Assembly: GCA_951813855.1 (NCBI GenBank)
Contig: OX638380.1
Coordinates: 2,238,876-2,302,875, forward strand
DNA from: an uncultured Verrucomicrobiae bacterium
GTDB taxonomy: Bacteria; Verrucomicrobiota; Verrucomicrobiia; Limisphaerales; AAA164-E04
Length of the DNA stretch: 64,000 nt
Direction of reading: 5' to 3'
The notes beneath the pieces are model-generated. The model had not been told where the DNA came from. It made no database searches and saw only the letters and a list, made by a program, of their open reading frames with translations. The position numbers were made by a program, and so were the translations under genes. The first letter of the stretch is position 1; each line of letters starts with the position of its first letter. This document shows positions 10,546-19,116 of the stretch, one piece after another.

Positions 10546-11001
10546 CTATGGGGATTCTTCGGTAGTCGCCGGAGGCGGTTCCGGAATCGGACGACCTTCG
10601 GACGGATGCTCCCGGCGATTGCGATCGCGGTTCCGTTCCCTGCCGTTGCCTTGCCCGGGGGAACGTTCCCGGCGCCACCGGGACATCTGGTCGTATTTGG
10701 CCATTTGTTCCTCGGTCAGAATCTCCTGAATATGGGAACGCATCTCGGTACGCAACCGGCGGAACTCGCTCAGCATCTGTTCGTGATGAGCCTTGTAAAC
10801 GCTGTGGAATTTCTCCTTTTGATCCTCCCGCAATTCCAGTTGCTGTTCCAGCCGCTGCTTCATGTCGGGCCTGCGGGAGGAATGGGACTTTCGAGAGTCC
10901 CGCTCGGATTCGCCGAAAAAGGCATCGGGCGCCATGAAACCGGTCGCGACCCCGGCCGCATAGAGAATCAAGGCGGCGACGATGACTTTCCAGACATTCA
11001 T
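10546..11001 (-). CDS. Spy/CpxP-like periplasmic protein, membrane-anchored
   Basis: The 151-residue protein starts with an uncleaved or signal-anchor helix (VWKVIVAALILYAAGVATGF, residues 3-22). A helical region follows with LELREDQKEKFHSVYKAH and the repeat-like EILTEEQMAKYDQM. The second motif is the LTxxQ pattern of the Spy/CpxP/metal-resistance sensor family, periplasmic chaperones or sensors. The last 40 residues are Arg/Pro/Glu-rich and disordered. It overlaps the upstream gene by 4 bp and is the third gene of a sigma-factor operon, so it probably acts in the envelope signal that this sigma factor reads. Confidence 0.65.
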   Translation of the reverse strand: MNVWKVIVAALILYAAGVATGFMAPDAFFGESERDSRKSHSSRRPDMKQRLEQQLELREDQKEKFHSVYKAHHEQMLSEFRRLRTEMRSHIQEILTEEQMAKYDQMSRWRRERSPGQGNGRERNRDRNRREHPSEGRPIPEPPPATTEESP

Positions 11002-11300
11002 TCGAAAAGTTCGAACTCCAGCTCTTCGAGCGGCTGCATCAAGGTCAATTCCAGGTCGTTAGCCAAAAGATCGCTCCGATCGCCCATGGCCTGGCTCCAG
11101 ATCCCGACCATGATCATTAACGCCAGGCACGGCAATACGGCCCGCCAAAGGCCTCGCGCCCAGAGCGCCAACGGATCGACGATCCGTTCGGCTTGCAATC
11201 GAGCCATGATCCGCCGCTCGAACCGGTAAGGAACGTTGCCGTCCTCCGGTAGTTTCCGAGCCGCCCGAATTATTGTTTCCTCCAATTGCCAATCTTTCAT
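10998..11300 (-). CDS. small single-pass membrane protein, putative anti-sigma factor
   Basis: The 100-residue protein has a charged N-terminal cytoplasmic part (residues 1-45, with FERRIMARLQAER), one hydrophobic helix (AVLPCLALMIMVGIWSQAM, residues 54-72) and an acidic tail. It has no HxxxCxxC zinc motif. It lies between the ECF sigma gene (38 bp upstream) and the Spy-like gene (4-bp overlap), the usual place for an anti-sigma factor. Function is inferred from topology and context only. Confidence 0.5.
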   Translation of the reverse strand: MKDWQLEETIIRAARKLPEDGNVPYRFERRIMARLQAERIVDPLALWARGLWRAVLPCLALMIMVGIWSQAMGDRSDLLANDLELTLMQPLEELEFELFE

Positions 11301-11338
11301 TGGATCCGGAAATTTAGACGCCGACCGCCGACTTCAGG

Positions 11339-12157
11339 TTACAAATAACGGGATTTATCCATTTTTTCAATGATTTTTCTCATTTCCTTACGGGCCCTGA
11401 AAGCCCTCACTTTCACCAACGAAATCGAATAGCCGGTCAGGCTCGAAATCTCCTTGATCGACTTGCCCTCCAACTCCTGCATCACGATAACCTGACGGGA
11501 ACGAGGCGAAAGCTGCTCCAGAATGCGATAAATCAACGTTCGAACCGCGGCATGACGTTCGGCATCTGGATGGGGGTCGCTCACGTATCGTTCCAAGAAG
11601 GAACAGTCGCCATCCGTAATGTCAGTGAACGAGGATTCCCGATTCTTCTGATGCGATCTGAGAAAATCGTAGCAGACTCTCACCGCCAACCGCATCAACC
11701 AATGCTCGAAAGGCGCCTCGGCCCGGTAAGTGGACAGTTTTTGATAGGCCCTGATGAACACCTCCTGGACGATATCCTCGATCTCGCTTTCCCGGCGCGC
11801 GTACTTGCGGGCAGTAGCGAAGATTCTCGACTGATACTCCCGGATCAAGATCTCGAACCGCTCGTTGGCTCCCGCCAATACCTGACGGACGACGTGCTGC
11901 TCGCATATCCGGACGGCTTGCCGGATCAGCCAAGTCTCGCGGGCCCCTTCGCCCTTGATCGTTCCGCCGTTCTGAACCGCCTGCCGGACGATCGCTCCGT
12001 TCAATTCCTCGGCCGCTTCGCTCCCGGCCTCATACTTGCTTACGATCCCGGCGATTAATTCCCGGCCTCCCGAAACCAAAGCTTCCAAACAATCGTTACC
12101 GGATTGTCCCGAAGCCGGCCGGGACGGCCGCTCGACCGTGCTCATCGTCGACCGCAA
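11339..12157 (-). CDS. ECF-type RNA polymerase sigma factor with N-terminal extension
   Basis: The 272-residue protein has region 2 around residues 100-170 (FEILIREYQSRIFATARKYA, IEDIVQEVFIRAYQKL, PFEHWLMRLAVRVCYDFLR). Region 4 lies around 215-265 (LSPRSRQVIVMQELEGKSIK, TGYSISLVKVRAFRARKEM). The first 95 residues are not part of a normal ECF factor. An internal start, for example the GTG coding for VRQVLAGANERFEILI, would give a usual length, so the start is uncertain; MSTVERP five codons in is another option. It heads the operon with the small membrane protein and the Spy-like protein and is probably held inactive by the former. Confidence 0.85.
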   Translation of the reverse strand: MRSTMSTVERPSRPASGQSGNDCLEALVSGGRELIAGIVSKYEAGSEAAEELNGAIVRQAVQNGGTIKGEGARETWLIRQAVRICEQHVVRQVLAGANERFEILIREYQSRIFATARKYARRESEIEDIVQEVFIRAYQKLSTYRAEAPFEHWLMRLAVRVCYDFLRSHQKNRESSFTDITDGDCSFLERYVSDPHPDAERHAAVRTLIYRILEQLSPRSRQVIVMQELEGKSIKEISSLTGYSISLVKVRAFRARKEMRKIIEKMDKSRYL

Positions 12158-12364
12158 CGGCGAACCATACTCGACAGCAGGTTCCGCCGACGGCAGGCTA
12201 ATCTGTGAACGATCATTGACATTCCCCTCTTCGGACGACTGGATGCCATCAAACCATTTTCGAGCGTTTTAAACAATTCATTCTTCACGCACCAAAGCCG
12301 TGCCGCATTCTCGACTCGTCTCCGCCTCAAACCGAGGTTAGCCTACCGGGAGCCTTGGAAGGTC

Positions 12365-13222
12365 ATGAACCGTTATCAGCAACTCCTGTCCGCCACCGTC
12401 GCTCACTTGAGACAACTGAAACAGGACGGCGTTCGCTTTCTTCCGCTGCAATATCAGGAAATTGTCTCCGAACTCGTTTCGAACGCCTCGGCTTCGCCGT
12501 CCCGACCTTCACGATCTCCTGCCCAAACCCAAACGCCGGCCCCAGCGAATCCGAACCAGCCCGAACCGCCGCCCTACAAAAAACGAACCGCGAAAGAAAA
12601 AACCGACGATCTGAACCGACTTCGGAGCGATGCTCTGAACTGCGCCAAGTGCCCTCATCTGAAAGAAAAGCGGCTACAGGTAGTGTTCGGCGCCGGGTTA
12701 CCGACCGCCCGGCTGATGTTCGTAGGCGTCGCTCCCGGGAAAGCCGAAGACAAACTCGGAAAACCCTTTCAAGGCCCGTCGGGCGAACTGCTGGACAAGA
12801 TCCTCGGAGCCATGGGACTCAACCGCCGGCAGGTTTACCTGGCCTATATTCTGAACTGCCGGGCGTTCGTGCCCGAGAATCCCGATCGCGACCGAGCTCC
12901 TAATCCCGACGAATTGACCAACTGCCACCCTTGGCTCACGCAACAAATCCGGATCGTTCACCCCGAAGTTCTGGTCGCGTTCGGCGCTCTGGCTTTCAAT
13001 CAGCTCACCGGAAAATCCGCTACCAACATCAAACCTTTCCGGGGGAAATTCCACGACTTCGAAGGGATCCCGGTCATGCCCACTCACCACCCTTCCAGCG
13101 TCATCAGGCACTCCAGCATGGTGATCAAACGGCAACTGTGGGAAGATCTGCTCCAAGTGATGGAACGGCTAATAATGCCTATCTCTGAGAAGCAACGAAC
13201 GGCATTCATCCCCCATCGTTGA
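12365..13222 (+). CDS. uracil-DNA glycosylase, family 4 type
   Basis: It removes uracil from DNA to start base-excision repair. In the 285-residue protein, residues 1-75 form a low-complexity Pro/Gln/Ser linker. The catalytic domain starts at about residue 80. Cysteines of the expected 4Fe-4S site occur in LNCAKCPH, YILNCRAF and LTNCHPW. The uracil-pocket motif is VGVAPGKAEDKLGKPFQG; family 4 enzymes have GExPG here, so the Ala replacing Glu is a small deviation. The C-terminal motif is THHPSSVIRH. It is transcribed divergently from the ECF operon across about 200 bp that must hold both promoters. Confidence 0.9.
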   Translation: MNRYQQLLSATVAHLRQLKQDGVRFLPLQYQEIVSELVSNASASPSRPSRSPAQTQTPAPANPNQPEPPPYKKRTAKEKTDDLNRLRSDALNCAKCPHLKEKRLQVVFGAGLPTARLMFVGVAPGKAEDKLGKPFQGPSGELLDKILGAMGLNRRQVYLAYILNCRAFVPENPDRDRAPNPDELTNCHPWLTQQIRIVHPEVLVAFGALAFNQLTGKSATNIKPFRGKFHDFEGIPVMPTHHPSSVIRHSSMVIKRQLWEDLLQVMERLIMPISEKQRTAFIPHR

Positions 13223-13289
13223 GAACCGGAATTGCTTTTTTTCCGCCGTGGGATAATATGCCGCCGTCGTCACGCCCCGGCCGCTATCG

Positions 13290-14438
13290 ATGGAACCGAA
13301 TCATATTACCTTCCCTCCGTTCAGCCTTACTCGACTTCTGCGTACCGTATTCGGACCCCGACCCGATCAGCGAGTCGCCCTGCTTATCGATTTGGACGAG
13401 CCGAAGCACGTCGGCAACCTCCAGTTCCTGAATCATCCCGGCTTAACCGTTCAACAACTGGCGCACGACGTATTTTACCGGGGGTTGCTCGACGGCGGCC
13501 TCGAGGAATTGAATTGGACCGGCGGCGAAATCTACGCCTATCAAACTACCGGCGGCAGCAACCTGGATCTGCCTCCGACGGTTACCGGCAGCGATGGCGT
13601 AAGTTACCGCTTCGAAACCGACCTTTATCCCCGCTACGACATCTTGCTGTGCATTTCCACTTTTTCGGCTACCGCCCCCTTGACGGCCGCCGCCCGCCGC
13701 TTCGGTTTCCGGGGGGCGACCCTGCACGGCCTCAACCAGATCATTCTATCCTCGGGTTTGGCCGTCGATTACCAGATCATCAGCCGGAACGCAGAAAAAC
13801 TTCGCCTGGCCTTGACCGAAGCCGACCGGTTCGAACTGGAATTCACGGTAGCCGAGGAAACCCACCTTTTGAAACTCTTCTGCAACCGGCAGCCGGCGCA
13901 AAAGAGCCATGGCCTCTGTCTCGGTCCGGAACCTGACGTCGCCAACCTCCCGGCCGGCGAAGTATACTTCGTCCCTACTGGCGCCGAGGGCGCTTTCCCG
14001 CTGCAATACGCCGACGGAACTATCGGTAAGATGAACGTCACGGACGGCAGCATCGTGCGGGCCGATTTACTTCAGGGTTCCGCCACCACCGTCGAAGCCC
14101 ACAATCGCAAGCTCCAATCGGATCCGATGGTCGGCGTGTTGGGAGAACTCGGATTCGGCACGCAGCGGCTACCGTTCTCGGGCAGCGATATCCAAGACGA
14201 AAAAATCCTCGGCACCATGCACGTGGCCACCGGGAGAAGCGATCATCTCGGAGGCTCGTTAACCCCGGATCTGTTCGCCGAGGCCCAGAACGCCTCTCAC
14301 GACGACATTCTCTTTTCTCCCTCCAAAACGCCGAACATCAAAGTAGGACAAGTCCGCATGGTCCGGAACGGCCAAACGATTCCAGTGATCGAGCGTTTCG
14401 AACCGACGGATTACTTGCTCGGGGCCCTGGCAAACTGA
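13290..14438 (+). CDS. M29-like aminopeptidase family protein
   Basis: The 382-residue protein has the C-terminal metal-site pattern of thermophilic (M29) aminopeptidases and relatives: VLGELGFGTQ, IQDEKILGTMHVATGRSDHL and ASHDDILFS, with Glu, His and Asp in ligand positions. The region GEVYFVPTGAEGAFPLQYAD also fits this fold. The N-terminal half is less conserved (LLIDLDEPKHVGNLQ). Members cleave N-terminal residues, but the superfamily includes non-peptidases such as NicX-type dioxygenases, so the substrate is open. It is 14 bp ahead of the methyltransferase gene and probably co-transcribed with it and the carbamoyltransferase. Confidence 0.7.
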   Translation: MEPNHITFPPFSLTRLLRTVFGPRPDQRVALLIDLDEPKHVGNLQFLNHPGLTVQQLAHDVFYRGLLDGGLEELNWTGGEIYAYQTTGGSNLDLPPTVTGSDGVSYRFETDLYPRYDILLCISTFSATAPLTAAARRFGFRGATLHGLNQIILSSGLAVDYQIISRNAEKLRLALTEADRFELEFTVAEETHLLKLFCNRQPAQKSHGLCLGPEPDVANLPAGEVYFVPTGAEGAFPLQYADGTIGKMNVTDGSIVRADLLQGSATTVEAHNRKLQSDPMVGVLGELGFGTQRLPFSGSDIQDEKILGTMHVATGRSDHLGGSLTPDLFAEAQNASHDDILFSPSKTPNIKVGQVRMVRNGQTIPVIERFEPTDYLLGALAN

Positions 14439-14452
14439 GCGAACCGGGCACC

Positions 14453-15250
14453 ATGATCACTTTCTACGAAAGCGACCATGCCCTGAGCGAGTACCTGCTC
14501 TTTCATTACGGCCAGCGAAAGGAAGTTCTTCCCTTCAAAGACGGCCCTGCCACAGCCCTCGACTATCCGGCCCGTTGCGTTCGGTGTTTCGCCGAACGGA
14601 TCGGGTATCGGGAAGGATTTCGTGCCCTGGATCTCGGTTGCTCGGTTGGCAGGGCCAGTTTCGAACTGGCTCGTCAATGCGGCGAAGTGCTGGGCGTCGA
14701 TAATTCCGAACGGTTTATCGAGTGTGCCCAACGCCTTCAATCCGAAGGCGCCGTCGCCTACCGCTATGCCGAACAAGGAAGCTACACTCGCGAAGCGGTC
14801 GCCGAAGTTCCGCCGGACATCGATCGCGGCCGGGTCCGATTCGAATTGGGAGACGCGATGTTTTTGCGTCCTGAATTAGGAACTTTCGACGTAGCGTTAC
14901 TGGCGAACCTGATCGACCGGTTGCCGGAACCATCCCGTTGCCTTTCCCGGCTGCCCAATTTGATCAAGCCCGAAGGTTATGTCGTAATCACCTCGCCCTA
15001 CACCTGGCTAGAAACCTACACCCCCCGGGAAAACTGGTTGGACGAAGCGCCTCCAACCGACGGCTCTTTCCTCCCGCCCGCGCCCCTGTGCCGCTTGATG
15101 GAACCGCACTTCGGGTTGCAACAGGTCACCGACCTCCCCTTTCTAATCCGGGAACACGCACGTAAATACCAGTGGAGCGTCGCCCAAGTTACGCTCTGGA
15201 AACGAAGGTCAGACCCGATCAATACCACCGAATCGATGGCCGCCGATTAA
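14453..15250 (+). CDS. putative 4-mercaptohistidine N1-methyltransferase (OvoA C-terminal type)
   Basis: This 265-residue class I AdoMet methyltransferase matches the methyltransferase half of OvoA, the ovothiol synthase. It has YESDHALSEYLLFHYG at the N-terminus and the AdoMet motif ALDLGCSVGRASFELAR (about residues 60-76). It also has VLGVDNSERFI, RVRFELGDAMFLRP, NLIDRLPEP and the family signature VVITSPYTWLETYTPRENWL. In ovothiol synthesis this domain methylates N1 of 4-mercaptohistidine. Here it is a free-standing protein with no sulfoxide-synthase half in the window. It is 14 bp after the M29-like gene and 6 bp before the carbamoyltransferase. Family match is strong; the substrate in this organism is inferred. 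Confidence 0.85.
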   Translation: MITFYESDHALSEYLLFHYGQRKEVLPFKDGPATALDYPARCVRCFAERIGYREGFRALDLGCSVGRASFELARQCGEVLGVDNSERFIECAQRLQSEGAVAYRYAEQGSYTREAVAEVPPDIDRGRVRFELGDAMFLRPELGTFDVALLANLIDRLPEPSRCLSRLPNLIKPEGYVVITSPYTWLETYTPRENWLDEAPPTDGSFLPPAPLCRLMEPHFGLQQVTDLPFLIREHARKYQWSVAQVTLWKRRSDPINTTESMAAD

Positions 15251-15256
15251 TCCCCC

Positions 15257-17056
15257 GTGAAACACCAAGCGGCCATTCTGGGTATTTCGGCTTTCTACCA
15301 CGACTCGGCGGCCGCCCTGATCGTCGACGGCAACATCGTCGCAGCCGCTCAAGAGGAACGATTCTCCCGCCGGAAACACGACAGCTCCTTTCCGAAACGA
15401 GCCGTCGACTTTTGCCTGAACCGGGCCGGAATCGTTCCGGAAGAACTCGACTACGTCGTCTTCTACGACAAACCGATCAACAAGTTCGAACGCCTGCTGG
15501 AAACCTACTTGGCTTTCGTTCCCTCGGGCTACCGCTCCTTTCGCCAAGCCATGCCGCTGTGGTTGGGCCGCAAACTCCGATTGCGGCGGGAATTAGCGCA
15601 AGGCTTGGATGACCGCTATCCGGGACGCTTCGTCTTTTGCGACCATCACGAATCGCACGCCGCCAGCGCATTCTATCCCTCTCCCTTCCGGGATGCGGCC
15701 ATCTTGACCTTGGACGGCGTCGGCGAATGGGCTACGGCCTGTCTGGGCACGGGACAAGGCCGGCTGATCCGATTGACTCAGGAAATGCGCTTCCCCCATT
15801 CCTTGGGCCTGCTGTATTCCGCCTTCACTTACTACACGGGTTTCGAGGTCAACGGCGGAGAATTCAAACTTATGGGACTGGCACCCTACGGACGCCCCCG
15901 TTACCGCGACCGCATCGAACGAAACCTGCTAGACCTCAAGGAAGACGGCTCCTTCCGCATGGATATGTCCTACTTCAACTATTGCCAAGGGTTGACCATG
16001 ACGTCGCGCCGGTTTTGCGATCTCTTCGAAGGCCCGCCTCGCGCCCCCGGAAGTCCCCTGACCCGCAAAGACCGGGACCTGGCCGCCTCGGTCCAAGCCG
16101 TGACCGAGGAAATCATGCTGCGCATGGCCCGTAAGCTCCACCGGGAAACTCAACTTCCTAATCTGACGCTGGCCGGAGGCGTGGCCCTGAATTGCGTCGG
16201 CAACGGCCGCCTCTTGCGCGAAAGCCCCTTCGAACGAATCTGGATTCAGCCGGCGGCGGGTGACGCCGGCGGCGCCTTGGGAGCCGCGCTGTTCGTCTGG
16301 CACCAATTGCTGGAAAACGAACGAATCCCCGAACGGCCGGACGGCCAAGCCGCTTCGCTGCTCGGCCCCGATTACGCCGATGCGGAAATCGCCGCAACGC
16401 TTCAACGGGCCGGTGCCGTGTTCGCCGCTTGCGGCTCGGACGAAGAATTGTGCGAACGCACCGCCCGGCTGCTGGACGAAGGCCGCGTAGTCGGTTGGTT
16501 TCAGGGCCGGATGGAATTCGGGCCCCGGGCGCTGGGTGCCCGCAGCATCTTAGGCGACGCCCGCAACCCCGCCATGCAGTCCACCATCAACCTCAAGATC
16601 AAGTTCCGGGAATCCTTTCGTCCCTTCGCTCCGGCCATTTTGCAGGAAGAATTGGCCAGCTACTTCGATCTGGCCGGCGCCGAAGAGAGTCCCTACATGC
16701 TGCTCGTCGGTCCGGTGCGCGAATCCCGGCGCCGTGCCCAACCCGAAGGGTCGGCCGAGGCCGATATCGCCGAACGGCTCCGACACCCACGATCCGACAT
16801 TCCTTCGGTCACCCACGTCGACTACTCCGCTCGCGTCCAGACGGTCGATCCGATCCGCAATCCGCTCTTCTACCGCCTCTTGGAAACCTTCAAAAAACGA
16901 ACCGGGTGCCCGGTGCTGATCAACACCAGTTTCAACGTCAACCGGGAACCGATCGTCTGCACGCCCCAAGAAGCCTGGCATTGCTTCCGAGCGACGGAAA
17001 TGGACGTTCTGGTGATCGGCCGGCACCTCCTGCTCCGGGAAGAGCAACCGGAATAA
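15257..17056 (+). CDS. carbamoyltransferase, NodU/CmcH family
   Basis: The 599-residue protein begins LGISAFYHDSAAALIVDG, the typical N-terminal Kae1-like ATPase motif. It continues with CDHHESHAASAFYPSPF (metal-binding His residues), ILTLDGVGEWATA and LTLAGGVALNCVGNG. The C-terminal block GRMEFGPRALGARSILGD leads to VLINTSFNVNREPIVCTP. Such enzymes transfer a carbamoyl group from carbamoyl phosphate, through carbamoyl-adenylate, to hydroxyls on sugars or antibiotics. The acceptor is unknown; the nearby SGNH/MBOAT group on the other strand suggests surface glycans. The start is a GTG 6 bp after the preceding stop. Confidence 0.92.
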   Translation: MKHQAAILGISAFYHDSAAALIVDGNIVAAAQEERFSRRKHDSSFPKRAVDFCLNRAGIVPEELDYVVFYDKPINKFERLLETYLAFVPSGYRSFRQAMPLWLGRKLRLRRELAQGLDDRYPGRFVFCDHHESHAASAFYPSPFRDAAILTLDGVGEWATACLGTGQGRLIRLTQEMRFPHSLGLLYSAFTYYTGFEVNGGEFKLMGLAPYGRPRYRDRIERNLLDLKEDGSFRMDMSYFNYCQGLTMTSRRFCDLFEGPPRAPGSPLTRKDRDLAASVQAVTEEIMLRMARKLHRETQLPNLTLAGGVALNCVGNGRLLRESPFERIWIQPAAGDAGGALGAALFVWHQLLENERIPERPDGQAASLLGPDYADAEIAATLQRAGAVFAACGSDEELCERTARLLDEGRVVGWFQGRMEFGPRALGARSILGDARNPAMQSTINLKIKFRESFRPFAPAILQEELASYFDLAGAEESPYMLLVGPVRESRRRAQPEGSAEADIAERLRHPRSDIPSVTHVDYSARVQTVDPIRNPLFYRLLETFKKRTGCPVLINTSFNVNREPIVCTPQEAWHCFRATEMDVLVIGRHLLLREEQPE

Positions 17057-17064
17057 CGCCCGGC

Positions 17065-18030
17065 TCAGTCGCGACCGAAAAACAAGCGTTGAAAATGATC
17101 CGGCAACGCCCCGATGGCCAAGTCGGCCACGACTTCAGAACCGTGCAACGACAAATGATGGGCGTCGAAAGCTCCTAACGCCGCGAGTTCTTCCAACGTA
17201 ACCGAGCGGTAATGATCGCCGACGATCCGATAGAGATCGATCAGCCAGACTCCCTTTTCCAAGGCCAGGGAACGAACGACCTCCGCTCGAGCGCTCAGCC
17301 GGGAAACGTCGTCCGCGGAGATCTGCTGGCCGCTACGCCAGTATTCGTTTTCACGAAACGGCAACGGCGTGACCAACAGCGGCACGCCACCGTAGCCGCG
17401 AATAATGTCGACGATCCTTCCCAGATTGACCCGGTATTCCGGCAAGGTCGTTTTCTTCAATTCGAGAAACGGCGTGAACTCGTCGATCTGCCCTAACTGG
17501 ATCAACACCGCTTCCGGCTTGATCCGATTGAGGACATCGACGTGGTTGCGGGGGGAGATAAAAAAAGATTTGGAACTGATGGCCGGCTCGGCCGTGGTCA
17601 TCAAAACGGTCGTCTCCGAATCCTCGAAATCGGCGAACGGGATCAGGCCGTCACCCCAACCGTGCACCCGCGGCGGATCCTGCTCCGGAAAATCGCCGGC
17701 CGCCGTCGAATCCCCGATCACCGCAAACACATAAGGAGGTTCGGGTTCGGTCAGGGCCGCGGTCCGGTAAAAGGCGGCGCCTTGTTCCGGACGAACGGCC
17801 GGGATCGTCATAGGCGGTACGATCGAATCCAACGCGATTTGCCAAGTCCCCAAATCGGCGCTCCATTCCAACCGCAGCCACCGGTCCGCCGGCCCGGAAA
17901 GTTGGAGCATGGGGCCGTCCCGCTCGGTCAACCGGACGGAAACCTGAGCCCAGACCGCGCTCCCGAAGCCAAGCGACAATAACCAGAAAGCCAACCAGAA
18001 CGGGAGACGTAAAAGGCGGGCGGTATACAT
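17065..18030 (-). CDS. exported SGNH/GDSL-type hydrolase
   Basis: The 321-residue protein has a signal peptide (residues 1-28, hydrophobic FWLAFWLLSLGFGSAVWA). A beta-rich segment of about 70 residues follows, with WLRLEWSADLGTW, a pattern I know from PVC-group exported proteins. The SGNH domain has block I FAVIGDSTAAG (Ser near residue 108), block III VLIQLGQIDEF (Gly-Gln, with Asp where Asn is usual) and block V FDAHHLSLHG (Asp/His pair). This resembles rhamnogalacturonan acetylesterases. It probably removes acyl groups from carbohydrate outside the cytoplasm. It converges with the carbamoyltransferase (8-bp gap) and follows the O-acetylation pair on the same strand. Confidence 0.75.
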   Translation of the reverse strand: MYTARLLRLPFWLAFWLLSLGFGSAVWAQVSVRLTERDGPMLQLSGPADRWLRLEWSADLGTWQIALDSIVPPMTIPAVRPEQGAAFYRTAALTEPEPPYVFAVIGDSTAAGDFPEQDPPRVHGWGDGLIPFADFEDSETTVLMTTAEPAISSKSFFISPRNHVDVLNRIKPEAVLIQLGQIDEFTPFLELKKTTLPEYRVNLGRIVDIIRGYGGVPLLVTPLPFRENEYWRSGQQISADDVSRLSARAEVVRSLALEKGVWLIDLYRIVGDHYRSVTLEELAALGAFDAHHLSLHGSEVVADLAIGALPDHFQRLFFGRD

Positions 18031-18112
18031 CGGGCAAGTTATCAGCTAGGATCCGAAACGGGATGATTTCAAAACCGGCAGAAATCCGCAATTAAAAGCG
18101 TCGCCGGCCCCG

Positions 18113-19114
18113 CTACCCGTCTTGGTCCGAAAACGCCGCAACGAGCTCCCGGTTCAACGCTTCCGTATAGTCCTCGATCGCTTCGGGCCGCAGATGGGCG
18201 CGGGTAGCGAATCGTTCGTCGGCGAGCGTCGGCGGCAAACCGAACAGCGCCGAAGACCCTTCGAACAGCGCCGACCATTCGAGAAGCAGCCGATGGTACG
18301 CCGCAGCGAAATCGTCGGGGGGAAACGACTCGGGCAGCGGGGTCAATCCCGTCAGCAACCGACTCCCCTCCGGCACTGCGGCGGCGAAAGCCGCGGCGCC
18401 GCGCCGATGAACCGGAGCCACCCAATAATTCCGGTCGCCGGCCAAGTCTGCTTCCTTCAGCGTTCGAGGATCCGGGAGCGAACCGCGATGATCAGCTTGA
18501 TAACGATACAAATTGGTCGTGAACCCGTAGCGGGAACCGAACTTGCCTTCGAGGGGCACCGGCAATCGCCCTAAAAAACGCCCCTCGACGATATGCAGGC
18601 CTAGCCACCGGCGCACGCCCCATTCCGAAGTTCCGTCGAACCAATGATCGCGTCCGGCCAAATAATGTTCCCAAGCTTCCACGTGAGCCCGAGCCGACGT
18701 ATACCGGCGAACGAAATCCGGATGAACCAGCAACACCACCGTTTTCGGCGCCCCGCTTCGCGACTTCAAATGACGGTTCAGGAGCGAAGCGAAAGAATCG
18801 AGATCGAGATAACTCAACGTCCCCAAATTGAGGGTCTCGGCTCCGAGACGTGCGGTCAGGTACGTCGCGTCGACGTTCATCAAGCAAGAGGAATCGCCGA
18901 TCAGCAGCACTTCCGCCGAGGAGGATTCTCCGCTCGCGTCGGCTTGGCGGATCAGCACGGTGCGGTCGACGTCGAGCATCGGCCGGGGCGAAGGCCAAAC
19001 GCCGGCCGCGGCACCCAACCAGACCACGGCGGCCCAGAGCAACGCCACCGCCACCGGGCCGCCGACCGCTTGCATTCCCTCGACCAGGCGAAAGCGATAT
19101 TCGTGACTGTGCAT
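18113..19114 (-). CDS. AlgX/AlgJ-like SGNH partner of an O-acyltransferase
   Basis: The 333-residue protein begins at ATG 19114, two bases after the MBOAT stop; a much longer upstream frame overlapping the MBOAT gene is spurious. One N-terminal membrane helix (VGGPVAVALLWAAVVWLG, about residues 17-35) anchors a periplasmic domain. That domain has AEVLLIGDSSCLMNVDATYL, an SGNH block I, and LNLGTLSYLDLDSF. This layout is that of AlgJ/AlgX/DltD-type proteins that receive acetyl groups moved across the membrane by an MBOAT protein and place them on polysaccharide. The coupling with the MBOAT gene supports this. The polymer is unknown. Confidence 0.7.
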   Translation of the reverse strand: MHSHEYRFRLVEGMQAVGGPVAVALLWAAVVWLGAAAGVWPSPRPMLDVDRTVLIRQADASGESSSAEVLLIGDSSCLMNVDATYLTARLGAETLNLGTLSYLDLDSFASLLNRHLKSRSGAPKTVVLLVHPDFVRRYTSARAHVEAWEHYLAGRDHWFDGTSEWGVRRWLGLHIVEGRFLGRLPVPLEGKFGSRYGFTTNLYRYQADHRGSLPDPRTLKEADLAGDRNYWVAPVHRRGAAAFAAAVPEGSRLLTGLTPLPESFPPDDFAAAYHRLLLEWSALFEGSSALFGLPPTLADERFATRAHLRPEAIEDYTEALNRELVAAFSDQDG

Positions 19115-19116
19115 CG

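Noticed and set aside
10282..11229. 315-residue plus-strand frame
   Set aside because: It runs opposite to two small genes of the ECF operon with clear membrane and LTxxQ features. Its own product is Arg-rich and without domain character.
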